Below are positions 9,346-18,703 of a stretch of 58,308 nt of DNA, piece after piece. Made by a program: the position numbers and the translations under genes. Each line of letters starts with the position of its first letter. Within the stretch, counting starts at the first letter, position 1. The notes below the pieces were generated by a model, which was given only the letters and a program-made list of their open reading frames with translations, had not been told where the DNA came from and ran no database searches. The DNA is from CAZFLM01 sp964519955. Lineage in GTDB: Bacteria > Armatimonadota > Chthonomonadetes > Chthonomonadales > CAJBBX01. Location of the stretch: NCBI GenBank assembly GCA_964519955.1, contig CAZFLM010000039.1, positions 1-58,308 of the forward strand, given 5' to 3'.

Positions 9346-10038
9346 CTATTCCGTGAGCGACACCTGGAAGTCGGTGCTCTTGTCCATGCCCGCCCCGCCA
9401 ACGCTGTAGGTTAGGTGCGTCAGCTTCGCGCCGGCCGGGACACTGAAGAGGATCGCGAAGTCCATCGTCGTGGCAGGTGGGATCTTGGCCGAACCATATC
9501 CGCTGTTTCGGGCATCGTAGGCCAGCGGCACGTATCCATGCTCCTGGTCGTCCACGACCGCCGTGTTCCCCGAAGCGTTCCTGTCGAATGACACATCTTG
9601 CATGGCCTTCGTGCCGTTTCTGAGTTGGCACTTGATCACGACAAGCGCGTCACCGGACTCCCTCGGGGTGATCGGAGCCTTGTCCGAGCCATACTGCGGG
9701 CTGTAGCCGGCCACCTGCTCGACACTCCGCACGTTGAGCCGCCACAGACCGGAGAAGCCATCGGTCGCCATCTTCCCATTCAGGCCGTCGCGCCGCTGCG
9801 CACTGGCAGCCAACGCGAGGTCGTAGGCGCCCCCGGAGGCGTTGACCGTCCTGCCGAGCGCCTTCGCCACATCCACCAGCGGCACGTATGCTCGGCCGTC
9901 GATCGACCGCACGTTGGTTGAGACGACGGCTCCGTCCATCGTAAGCCTGAGGCCTGTCTGGACCGCCCAGGCCGCGCCCGATGCGATGGCAAGCGCGACC
10001 ACGGGCAGGAGGACGCTTGCGGTTGCTCTGTATCTCAT
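9346..10038 (-). CDS. Exported stalk-domain (copper amine oxidase N-like) protein
   Basis: A 230-residue secreted protein. Residues 1-26 are a signal peptide (ASVLLPVVALAIASGAAWA). Residues 30-75 resemble the small beta-rich stalk domain seen at the N-terminus of copper amine oxidases and S-layer-linked proteins (LTMDGAVV ... VPLVDVAKALG). The remainder looks like an immunoglobulin-like DUF4352-type fold. CCCGGAGGGCTC lies upstream of the ATG. The function is probably structural or sensory at the cell surface; no enzyme motif is visible. Confidence 0.7.
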   Translation of the reverse strand: MRYRATASVLLPVVALAIASGAAWAVQTGLRLTMDGAVVSTNVRSIDGRAYVPLVDVAKALGRTVNASGGAYDLALAASAQRRDGLNGKMATDGFSGLWRLNVRSVEQVAGYSPQYGSDKAPITPRESGDALVVIKCQLRNGTKAMQDVSFDRNASGNTAVVDDQEHGYVPLAYDARNSGYGSAKIPPATTMDFAILFSVPAGAKLTHLTYSVGGAGMDKSTDFQVSLTE

Positions 10039-10134
10039 TGGTCGAGCCCTCCGGGCTCGTGGTCAATCGGAATCGCCAGCGTTCCGGCGCGTGAGGGTGC
10101 AAGACGCAGGACCGCGAGCCGATGGGCCGGCCAG

Positions 10135-10686
10135 TCAGTCTCCGGGCCGCTGCGCGCGCCCTATGGCGTCCTTCAGCCCCTCGTCGGACCACTCACCGTC
10201 GTATGGCACGCCATTGACGAAGAGCGCCGGCGCAGTTGCCACGCCGAGCGAAGCTCCGCCCGAGCACTGGGCGCTGACGCACTCGGCGTAGGTGTGCCCG
10301 GCCATGTCGCGCAAGAAACGGGTTGTGTCGAGGCCGAGCGCGTCCGCGTACTCGACCAGATGGCCCGCATCGAGTGCGCCTTGGTGCGCGAACAGCATGT
10401 TGTGCATCTCCCAGAACCGTCCCTGGGCGCCCGCTGCCTCTGCCGCTTCGGCAGCATGCAGTGCGGTCGGTCGGTTGGGCCGCACCACGAAGTGGCGGCA
10501 CGTGAAACGAAGGTGCAGGCCCATGCGCTCGCGAGCACGCAGCACGAACGAGTACGCCCGCTCGCATGTCGGCGAGCTGTAGTCGCCGTAGAGGACGATC
10601 GCGACTTCGACCCCTTCTGGGCCTTGCGAGTGGCCCCTTGCGTCTGTGGGAACCTGCAGCATGCGCGCGGCATGGTCGGTTGTCAT
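10135..10686 (-). CDS. DsbA/FrnE-like thioredoxin-fold protein with degenerate active site
   Basis: A 183-residue protein from ATG 10686; an earlier ATG at 10710 is possible. It follows the DsbA layout: strand, GDYSSPTCERAY, a long helical insertion (LHAAEAAEAAGAQGRFWEMH), then APALFVNGVPYDG with the cis-Pro loop. At the usual CPxC active site it reads S38-P39-T40-C41, so the nucleophilic cysteine is a serine. It therefore cannot catalyse normal dithiol exchange. It resembles the soluble thioredoxin_4 domain found fused to or beside NhaA antiporters. No signal peptide is seen, so the protein is likely cytoplasmic. Confidence 0.8.
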   Translation of the reverse strand: MTTDHAARMLQVPTDARGHSQGPEGVEVAIVLYGDYSSPTCERAYSFVLRARERMGLHLRFTCRHFVVRPNRPTALHAAEAAEAAGAQGRFWEMHNMLFAHQGALDAGHLVEYADALGLDTTRFLRDMAGHTYAECVSAQCSGGASLGVATAPALFVNGVPYDGEWSDEGLKDAIGRAQRPGD

Positions 10687-10759
10687 GGCGTGCCTCGTTC
10701 GGGCCGGCATCAGCCGGTCCTGGTTGTTCGCGCGGCCGCGGCCGCCCGGCGGCTCTGCG

Positions 10760-11023
10760 CTACTGAAGCGTCGGAGTCGAAGTGAACGCGCGCCCAGCCC
10801 ACAAGGCCAACGCCGCTCCGGCAACGGCGGCGAACGGCACCCACACGTTGACACCGGTGACGCCGGCGTATCCCGTCATCCGCAAAATCCATCCTGCGAT
10901 AACGGCGCCTACCACTCCGGCGACGAGGTTGTTGACCGTGGCGTTGTGCCAGTCATCGTTGAGCCAGTACTGCGCGAGGCGCCCGGCGGCCAGTCCGGCC
11001 GCGATCCATATCAAAACGTCCAT
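10760..11023 (-). CDS. GlsB/YeaQ/YmgE-type small membrane protein
   Basis: An 87-residue protein starting at ATG 11023 (MDVLIWIAAGLAAGRLAQYW). It has three hydrophobic helices with the glycine-rich pattern GLAAGRLA and VAGVVGAVIAGWIL, typical of the transglycosylase-associated / GlsB stress-response family. Family members are small inner-membrane proteins induced by stress; no enzymatic activity is established. It lies just upstream of the DsbA-like gene on the same strand. Confidence 0.8.
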   Translation of the reverse strand: MDVLIWIAAGLAAGRLAQYWLNDDWHNATVNNLVAGVVGAVIAGWILRMTGYAGVTGVNVWVPFAAVAGAALALWAGRAFTSTPTLQ

Positions 11024-11265
11024 TGTGCTGGCAGACCTTCCTGTGGAGTACCGCGCCTGCCGGCCCTTGCGCAGCGGCGCCGACATAGGCGCCGGGCGCA
11101 TGGCTGGCCCGCGAACGTCCATCGAGTTCATTGTGCCGGAATCGGACCATCCCGTCGCCCACCCAGAGTGCCGTTCGATGCAGAACGGTCGGCTAGCAGC
11201 CGGCTGGCCCTGAGGGGGTCCGCAACCCAGGCCGGACGGCCTGATCGAGCGCCGGGGCGGCGGCG

Positions 11266-11440
11266 TCAGTCCAGGTTCGCCAGGCCACGCTTCAGCGCGA
11301 TGATGGCCGCCGACGTATGGGCCGCCGCATCGGGCTCACTGAAGATGAGGTTCTTGTGGAGCTTTGCGGCGCCCTCCGCGACGAAGAGCGCCGCCCGGTC
11401 TCCACGGCCACCTCGCAGGGGGCGTCCCTGAGCCCGCTTG
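11266..11440 (-). pseudogene. Decayed C-terminal tail of a NarL-type response regulator
   Basis: The minus frame ending at the TGA at 11266 reads AALFVAEGAAKLHKNLIF and then AAIIALKRGLANLD. This aligns residue for residue with the HTH recognition helix and tail of the intact regulator at 15145-15777 (AALFVADGTVKFHVNHIF ... VIVALKRGLVDLG). DNA similarity is clear over about 120 bp (11266-11390). Upstream, the frame only weakly recalls the rest of the LuxR-type HTH, and no receiver domain is present. There is no start codon or ribosome-binding site. This is a duplicated, decaying gene fragment. Confidence 0.7.
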
Positions 11441-11572
11441 CCATGGAGGATCGCCTCGCCGCCGGCGTGCGTGGTGGCCGGAATGGCCCGGCCGGCCGAT
11501 CCGAGGAGATGCGGCGGTTCGTCGGCTACGACCCCGGGGGGCAGTCCGACGCCGCCGTGCCCGCGGCCGATG

Positions 11573-11794
11573 CTAAGGAGCTACGGCCATGAGGCTGCTG
11601 AACTCCGATGCGTGCTGCCGCACCCACTCGGTGTGCCGCGGCTGCGAGTCGTAGTCGTAGTTGTGCCGGTTCTCCACCGGTATCTGGGCCTGTCTCATCG
11701 GACCGCACACACCCGTGATCTGCCCGGCCTGATCGAAGCGCACCAGGAAGTGCTGCCTTGTCCTGGCGTGGTTCCAATACTCATATCGCTCCAT
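11573..11794 (-). CDS. Small hypothetical protein
   Basis: A 73-residue product (MERYEYWNHARTRQHF ...), rich in aromatic and polar residues, with natural amino-acid composition. An AGAAGG box sits just upstream of ATG 11794. It begins seven bases after the stop of the zinc-ribbon gene on the same strand, so it is probably cotranscribed with it. No domain is recognised. Confidence 0.55.
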   Translation of the reverse strand: MERYEYWNHARTRQHFLVRFDQAGQITGVCGPMRQAQIPVENRHNYDYDSQPRHTEWVRQHASEFSSLMAVAP

Positions 11795-11801
11795 TTGCCT
11801 T

Positions 11802-12140
11802 CTACTCCGATCCGGCGGTCTCCGGTATGGCGACCAAGAGCGGCCCGGTCACTGCGAGGGGCGCCACCGCCGGCGGCATCTTCAGCCAGCAGAAGCCGCA
11901 GGTGGTCGCCGCAAGCATGATCCGCCGCCCGCATCGCGGGCAATCCCTGCGGAGCAACTCGTCTGCAGGAGGGTACTCGTGGACCGGCGATGGAGCCCCG
12001 TGCCTCGTGCCCGGGCTGCCAGGCTGGACAGGAGCGAGCCTGGCCCAGCAGTACCCGCACTTCGTGGCCGCCGCCATGATCTCTCTCCCGCATCGCGGGC
12101 AGTCCCGTCGGTCCATTCGTGCGTCAGTTTGTTCGAGCAT
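11802..12140 (-). CDS. Double zinc-ribbon protein
   Basis: A 112-residue protein containing two C-x2-C ... C-x2-C zinc ribbons: RRDCPRCGREI ... CGYCWARL near residues 13-35 and RRDCPRCGRRI ... CGFCWLKM near 63-85. A Pro-rich linker joins them and a hydrophobic tail follows. The ATG at 12140 is chosen because GAGGAGGTCACG precedes it directly; an earlier start at 12173 lacks this. It is a paralogue of the protein at 12705-13007, which has the same two-ribbon plan and linker motif PxxxGSPGTR. Function is unknown; such ribbons often mediate protein or nucleic-acid contact. Confidence 0.8.
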   Translation of the reverse strand: MLEQTDARMDRRDCPRCGREIMAAATKCGYCWARLAPVQPGSPGTRHGAPSPVHEYPPADELLRRDCPRCGRRIMLAATTCGFCWLKMPPAVAPLAVTGPLLVAIPETAGSE

Positions 12141-12332
12141 CGTGACCTCCTCTGGCTCGGCAACCGTGGTCACCGGGCCTACACATCAGCCATCGCCTCA
12201 TCATAGGGGAAGCGCCCTGGCCTGTCGCCCAACTGGCAAACGGCCCTGAGCAAGGCTCTTGGGGGTGGCTCGGGGGGCAGAGCTGGGGCGGGTCGGCAGG
12301 AGCCAGGCGCCAGGATCTGAGCGCTCGGCCTC

Positions 12333-12413
12333 CTAGCCTGACCTATTCATGAGTCGCACCGGACGGGCACGGAGGCCCATCCCACCACTGCACTCGTGCA
12401 TGATCCAGGCTAG
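12333..12413. repeat. 81-bp dispersed element, copy 1
   Basis: An 81-bp sequence bounded by the inverted ends CTAGCCTG / CAGGCTAG. It is almost identical to 13254-13334 and about 90% identical, in inverted orientation, to 44587-44667. The CTAG end at 12410-12413 supplies the TAG stop of the minus-strand gene at 12410-12646. The inner part has partly complementary halves (ATGAGTCGCAC and GTGCACTCG-like), so it can fold as an imperfect hairpin. Confidence 0.85.
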
Positions 12414-12646
12414 ACGTCGGCGGCTGAGCCTGGCGCAGGGCGGCAGTTATGTTGCGTCTCCGACCAGGTCAGCCGCACGCGGGTGTAGCAGGCCACGGTA
12501 CCGTCATAGGCAGCCGGCAGATAGTCCGGCCCCTCGATGGTCACGTCGCGCCCGCCGCCTACCCGCTGGTACACGCCCGCGCACACGTACTCGCCGGCCA
12601 GGAACAACTCAAGCGCGAACTGCGCGCTGTCAGGCTGGGCCCACAT
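12410..12646 (-). CDS. Small hypothetical protein ending inside the 81-bp element
   Basis: A 78-residue product, MWAQPDSAQFALELFL ... with a beta-rich core (GEYVCAGVYQRV, TIEGPDYLPAAYDG, VACYTRVRLTW) that reads like a small folded domain. CGGAGGCACC lies just before ATG 12646. Its stop TAG is formed by the terminal CTAG of the dispersed element, so the last few residues may have been set by the element's arrival. It lies 58 bp downstream of the second zinc-ribbon gene, on the same strand. No known family is recognised. Confidence 0.6.
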   Translation of the reverse strand: MWAQPDSAQFALELFLAGEYVCAGVYQRVGGGRDVTIEGPDYLPAAYDGTVACYTRVRLTWSETQHNCRPAPGSAADV

Positions 12647-12704
12647 CTTTGGTGCCTCCGATCGCCGGGCGCCCCACGGCTATCCCGCGAGCGCCCCATC
12701 CCTC

Positions 12705-13007
12705 TTACGGCCGGCTGCCTGCGGGACATGCGACAGTAGGCTGCACGGTCGCCCAACAGAAGCAGCAGGTGTCGGCGTCCGCCCGGATGCGCCGTCGACA
12801 GCGCGGGCAGTCTCGGTGCTGCGGCTCTTCTGGCGGCGTCGTCTCGTAGACGTCCTGGTGCGCGCCGACCCTCGTCCCGGGGCTGCCCGCCTCAACCGGG
12901 CCGTACCTGGTGTTGCAGCACCTGCATGTCGTGGCTCCTGCCTGCATCTCGGCCCCGCACTTTGGGCAGTCTCTTCGGTCGGAATCAGCGTTCGGTTGGT
13001 CTCGCAT
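12705..13007 (-). CDS. Double zinc-ribbon protein (paralogue)
   Basis: A 100-residue protein from ATG 13007, preceded by GAGGAGACG. Ribbon 1 is RRDCPKCGAEM ... CRCCNTRY; ribbon 2 is HRDCPRCRRRI ... CCFCWATV. The linker carries the same VEAGSPGTR phrase as the paralogue at 11802-12140. The two genes are separated by a small hypothetical gene and one copy of the 81-bp element. The open frame extends upstream to 13208, but that extension lacks a ribosome-binding site and any folded character. Function unknown. Confidence 0.75.
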   Translation of the reverse strand: MRDQPNADSDRRDCPKCGAEMQAGATTCRCCNTRYGPVEAGSPGTRVGAHQDVYETTPPEEPQHRDCPRCRRRIRADADTCCFCWATVQPTVACPAGSRP

Positions 13008-13253
13008 CGCAACGTCTCCTCTCGCACGGCGCCCCGCGGCGTCGAGCCCGCCTTGCGCCTGCAGAGACATGCTAGACGAAGTGGCGATGGCTGTCCACTG
13101 TCTGGAGACCAGGTTCCGGCCTGCCGAGCAGCAGAACGAGCCGCGAGCGGGCACTGGCGGGGTCCACCAGGCCTGCTGGGCTCGCCGCCGCCGTGCTGGG
13201 TGCGCCACGCGCTGCGTTGGGCACTGGGAAGCGGAGTCTGTCCGCGCCAGCGG

Positions 13254-13334
13254 CTAGCCTGACCTATTCATGAGTCGCACCGGACGGGCACGGAGGCCCA
13301 TCCCACCACTGCACTCGTGCATAATCCAGGCTAG
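13254..13334. repeat. 81-bp dispersed element, copy 2
   Basis: This differs from copy 1 by a single substitution (ATAATCC for ATGATCC) and has the same orientation. Its CTAG end at 13331-13334 provides the TAG stop of the radical SAM gene (stop at 13331-13333). Confidence 0.85.
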
Positions 13335-14830
13335 GGCCGAGCCAGCGCCCCGGTGTCGGCTGCCGCCGGCGTTGCGAGCCGGCTCGAGAGGGGCCAGATG
13401 GCGCTCGGCAAGGTCTTGACGTACTCGACGCTACGCCGGGTCTGCGCGGCCACCATGCCGTGCGCGTACCAGCGGAACGCCCCCGTGATGAGGTTGCCGC
13501 GCAGCGCGGGCAGGGCGCATCGGGCGTAACGGTACACGCGGGACATCGCGCTGAAGGTCTCGACCTGCAGCTCGCGCGGAGACATGCGCATGGGCCAGAA
13601 GACCGTGTGGTGCGCGTCGTACCGGGTCCAATCGTCGTCCAGAATGCGGCCCTGGTCGGCCAGCATCCGGAAGTAGCGCGTGCCCGGAAGGGGCGTCAGG
13701 ATCATGAGCTGCACGGTGCTCACGTCATTCCTGATGGCGAAGTCCGCGGTCGACCGGATCGTGTCCACGGTATCCTCGTCGGAACCGAGCACGAACATCC
13801 CGTGCGCCCGAATGCCGTAGCCCCGAAGCACGCGTATGGCCTCGACCACCTGCTCGACGCTCTGCTTCTTGTTGAACGCCTTCAGCGTCGCCGGGTTCAC
13901 GGACTCGAGGCCCATGTAGACCATCATGCAGTGCGTGCGCCTCATCAGGGCCAGCAGTTCCCGATCACGAACAATATCGCCAGCCCGGACCTGCGCCGTC
14001 CAGCAGCGGGGCACCACGTTGGCGCGGATCATGTTCTCCAGGAGCTGCTTCGTGCGCCCGACGTTGGTGGCGAAGTTGTCGTCGTAGAAGAAGACACTCC
14101 CCATGTCACGGGCGTGGAGCGCCCGCAGCTCCGCGATGACGCTCCGTGGATCGTCCGGGTCGATGGACCGGTAGCGCACCTTCTGGCCGAACATCTCGAT
14201 CACCGAACAGAACGTGCAGTCGAACGGGCACCCGCGCGAGGTCGTCAAGGGAGCGATCCTCATTCGCCGGCGGCCCACGATGGACTCCAGATCGGGGAAC
14301 GGGAGGTCGTCGACATCGGGAATGACGCCGGAGGGGTCGATGGGGGCGCCGGGCGAGTGCCTCAGCCGCCGCCCCACGATCGGGTTGGGCCTCTCGCCGT
14401 CCTCGAGCGCCGCGACGAGGTCGCGGAAGACATACTCGCCCTCCCCCTCGACGACATGGTCGCAGACCGGCATGTCGATCGCGTGGCGCGCGCAGAAGTC
14501 CGTGTCGAATGGCTCGTGGGACATGAACGTGACGTGGATGCCGCCAAGGACGACGATGGCTCGCGGGTTCAGGCGCTTCACCTGGCTGCCGAGCCGGTAG
14601 GCGGCCAGAGCCGTGGACGTGGTGGTGGAGATACCGACAAGGTCGGCGCTCGCGACATCGCCGAGGTCGATCGGGGCGATGTCCTCGCAGTAGATGCGGA
14701 TATCGGTGTATCCCTCGCGGCGCAGGATGGCCGCGAGCATCGGCAGACCTAGCCTGGGCAGCGCGACACGGCTGTAGACGTGGTACCCCGGCGCGCCGGG
14801 CTCGACGAGGACGATCTTCTTGATGCGCAT
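13331..14830 (-). CDS. B12-binding domain radical SAM protein
   Basis: A 499-residue protein. ATG 14830 (MRIKKIVLVEPG) is chosen over the earlier in-frame start at 15028 because the cobalamin-binding fold begins here. Residues 1-150 form a B12-binding-like Rossmann domain (PRLGLPMLAAILRREGY, VVLGGIHVTFMSHE). Residues 195-420 are the radical SAM core, with the cluster motif C201-P-F-D-C205-T-F-C208. A helical C-terminal region (DUF4070-like) follows. This matches the BchE/HpnP/HpnR-like class acting on lipids or natural products, but the substrate cannot be read. Its stop codon lies in the 81-bp element. No pathway partners are adjacent. Confidence 0.9.
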   Translation of the reverse strand: MRIKKIVLVEPGAPGYHVYSRVALPRLGLPMLAAILRREGYTDIRIYCEDIAPIDLGDVASADLVGISTTTSTALAAYRLGSQVKRLNPRAIVVLGGIHVTFMSHEPFDTDFCARHAIDMPVCDHVVEGEGEYVFRDLVAALEDGERPNPIVGRRLRHSPGAPIDPSGVIPDVDDLPFPDLESIVGRRRMRIAPLTTSRGCPFDCTFCSVIEMFGQKVRYRSIDPDDPRSVIAELRALHARDMGSVFFYDDNFATNVGRTKQLLENMIRANVVPRCWTAQVRAGDIVRDRELLALMRRTHCMMVYMGLESVNPATLKAFNKKQSVEQVVEAIRVLRGYGIRAHGMFVLGSDEDTVDTIRSTADFAIRNDVSTVQLMILTPLPGTRYFRMLADQGRILDDDWTRYDAHHTVFWPMRMSPRELQVETFSAMSRVYRYARCALPALRGNLITGAFRWYAHGMVAAQTRRSVEYVKTLPSAIWPLSSRLATPAAADTGALARP

Positions 14831-15144
14831 AGGTGTGCCCCTCTGTACCGGCACGGCCAGGTCCAGCCACAGAGCGACCGGGGGGGCTGCCCTGCACAGT
14901 GTCCCCAACTGGTGGGCAGGCCTGTTCGGAACACGGCGGTTGCGCAAGCCGCCGGGCGTCGCCCTCTGTTGTGGACCTGGCCGCCTAACGTCCCGATTAT
15001 ACGGTGGCCTGGCGACAACGCCGCCCACCCACGGGCAGGTCCTGGGCCGGCTCGTGGATTGGGGACGATACTGGCCTCACGGTGGGCGCCGGTAGTGATG
15101 GAGAGGGCCCAATCGGGGGAATCTGCGTGTGGTGGGTGCGCGGG
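14831..15144. other. Intergenic region upstream of the radical SAM gene
   Basis: 314 bp between the response-regulator stop and the radical SAM start. It presumably holds the radical SAM promoter. No RNA fold, repeat or coding sequence was recognised, and no cobalamin riboswitch box was identified by eye. Confidence 0.4.
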
Positions 15145-15777
15145 CTACCCGAGGTCCACCAGGCCGCGCTTGAGTGCGACGATGACAGCCTGGGTGCGGT
15201 CGGCAACACCCAGCTTGCTGAAGATGTGGTTGACGTGGAACTTCACGGTACCATCCGCGACGAATAGCGCGGCGGCAATCTCCTGGTTGCTCTTTCCCTG
15301 CGACATCAGCCGCAGGACATCCAACTCGCGCTCCGTAAGCTCGGCGTATGCCGCCCGCTCTGCCAGCTTCGCGCCGACGTCCTGAGGGATGCGCTTCTGC
15401 CCCCGATGCACCGCGCGGATGGCCTCCAGGACCTGCTCCACGGGCGTGTCTTTGAGCAGGTACGCTCGCGCTCCAGCACGCAGCGCCTGGTAGATGCCCT
15501 CGTCCCCGTCGTATGTCGTGAGGAGGATGATCCGCGCCGCGGGGTAATCGGCACGGATGGCGGCGATCGCGTCGACCCCGCTCATCCCGGGCATCCGCAG
15601 GTCCATCAGCGTGATGTCCGGCCGATGCGTGCGATATTGCTCGACGGCATCCGCGCCGTTGCCGGCCTCGGCGACCACCTCAATATCGGCCTCATACGCG
15701 AGCATAAGAACAATGCCCCGGCGCACGACGGGGTGATCGTCGGCGACCAGAACGCGAATCGTGTTGGGCTCATTCAT
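15145..15777 (-). CDS. NarL/FixJ-family response regulator
   Basis: A 210-residue two-domain regulator. The receiver domain spans residues 1-125 with the acidic pair D13-D14, phospho-acceptor D59 (MDLRMPG), the switch Thr in LLTTYDG and the Lys in LLKDTPV. The LuxR-type HTH spans about 145-208 (LTERELDVLRLMSQGKSNQEIA). Its ATG overlaps the stop of the NarX-type kinase by 4 bp, making it the last gene of the five-gene operon and the likely output partner of that kinase. A decayed duplicate of its 3' end lies at 11266-11440. Confidence 0.93.
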   Translation of the reverse strand: MNEPNTIRVLVADDHPVVRRGIVLMLAYEADIEVVAEAGNGADAVEQYRTHRPDITLMDLRMPGMSGVDAIAAIRADYPAARIILLTTYDGDEGIYQALRAGARAYLLKDTPVEQVLEAIRAVHRGQKRIPQDVGAKLAERAAYAELTERELDVLRLMSQGKSNQEIAAALFVADGTVKFHVNHIFSKLGVADRTQAVIVALKRGLVDLG

Positions 15778-16942
15778 GGCAGTTGCGCGTCCCCCATTGC
15801 GGTGCCGATGGGCACGGTCACGGACACCTCGGCGCCCAGGCCCGGCTGGCTGACGATCGCCATCTGCCCGCCCAGACGATCGGCGCGTTGCTGCATGCTG
15901 ATCAAACCGAAGCCCCCACTGTCCTCACGAGCCGGGTCGAACCCACTGCCGTTATCCTGAATGCGAAGCGAGACGTGGTCAGCGCCGAAGGTGAGGTCGA
16001 CCACCAACATCGTGGCCTGGCCATGGCGCAGCGCGTTGGTCATCGCCTCCTCCCCGATTCGGGCCAAGCCCATCCCGACGTCAGGGGGCAAATCGCGCGG
16101 TGTCCCCTGGACGTACACCTCTGCTCGGACATCGGCCGACGCCGCGACGCGATCGGTGACACGCCTCAGCGCCTCGAGCACGTCGCGGTACTCATCCGCG
16201 TCCGGCTGAAGCGCCCAGACAGAGCGCCGCGCCTGGGCCAGCCCCTCTTGCGCGAGGTCACGCACGTGGTCGATCAGCGCACGCGCCTCGGCGGGGCGCT
16301 GATCGGCAATCCGCTCGGCGACCCGCAGCTTCAGAAGGATGCCGACGAACGTCTGGGCAAGCGTGTCGTGTATCTCCCGCGCGATGCGGTTCCGCTCCTC
16401 CAGGACCGCGCTCTGCCGGTTCAGATCGGCGCTCTGAAGCGTCCGCTCCTGGGCCTCGCGGGCCTGCTCGGCCATCTCGTGCTGTCGCACGCTGGAGATC
16501 ATGAGCGCCTGGTTCACCTCACGCAGGGCAGCGTCCTCGCCTTCCGGGCGCCCCGCCGCGGCATCGCTCGCATCCCACACGTGCACCAGGATCCGGCCGG
16601 CGTCCGCGATATCGCCCGGCACGAACCATGCAGCACAGGACCAGCGTGCCGGGTTCCCACCAGGGCTGGCCCGGCCGATACCGGCGGCCACCTCCGCATC
16701 GCGGGTGCGGCGAACGCGGTCCAGCAGATCATCTAGACCCCGGCACTCGCCCAGCGCCTCCGACGCCGGGCGTCCGAGGAGCGCCTCCTCAGGCTGGCCG
16801 CACAGGAGGCAGAAGGCCGGATTGGCCCAGACGATGACGTGCCCCTCCGCCTCGGCCGCGAACATCGGCAGCGGGCTCGCATCGATCACCTCATGCCACG
16901 AGTTCCGCACGCACACCACCTGCCCCACGAGGACGCTCGGGC

Positions 16943-16946
<4 letters not shown>
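15774..16946 (-). CDS. PAS-containing histidine kinase, NarX/HisKA_3 type
   Basis: About 390 residues. A PAS domain spans residues 18-130 (VIDASPLPMFAAEAEGHVIVWANPAFC), then a coiled coil (140-185), then HisKA_3 with phospho-acceptor H193 (RIAREIHDTLAQTF), then a HATPase_c domain (GEEAMTNALRHGQA N-box, DNGSGFD, GGFGLISMQQRA). No transmembrane segment is present, so it is a cytoplasmic sensor. The TTG at 16946 overlaps the upstream stop as TTGA; GTG codons about 8-13 residues in are alternatives. The natural partner is the adjacent NarL-type regulator. Confidence 0.9.

Positions 16947-18699
<1,753 letters not shown>

Positions 18700-18703
<4 letters not shown>

Noticed and set aside
14831..15144. 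Cobalamin riboswitch before the B12-binding radical SAM gene
   Set aside because: No B12-box-like sequence or matching fold could be identified by eye.
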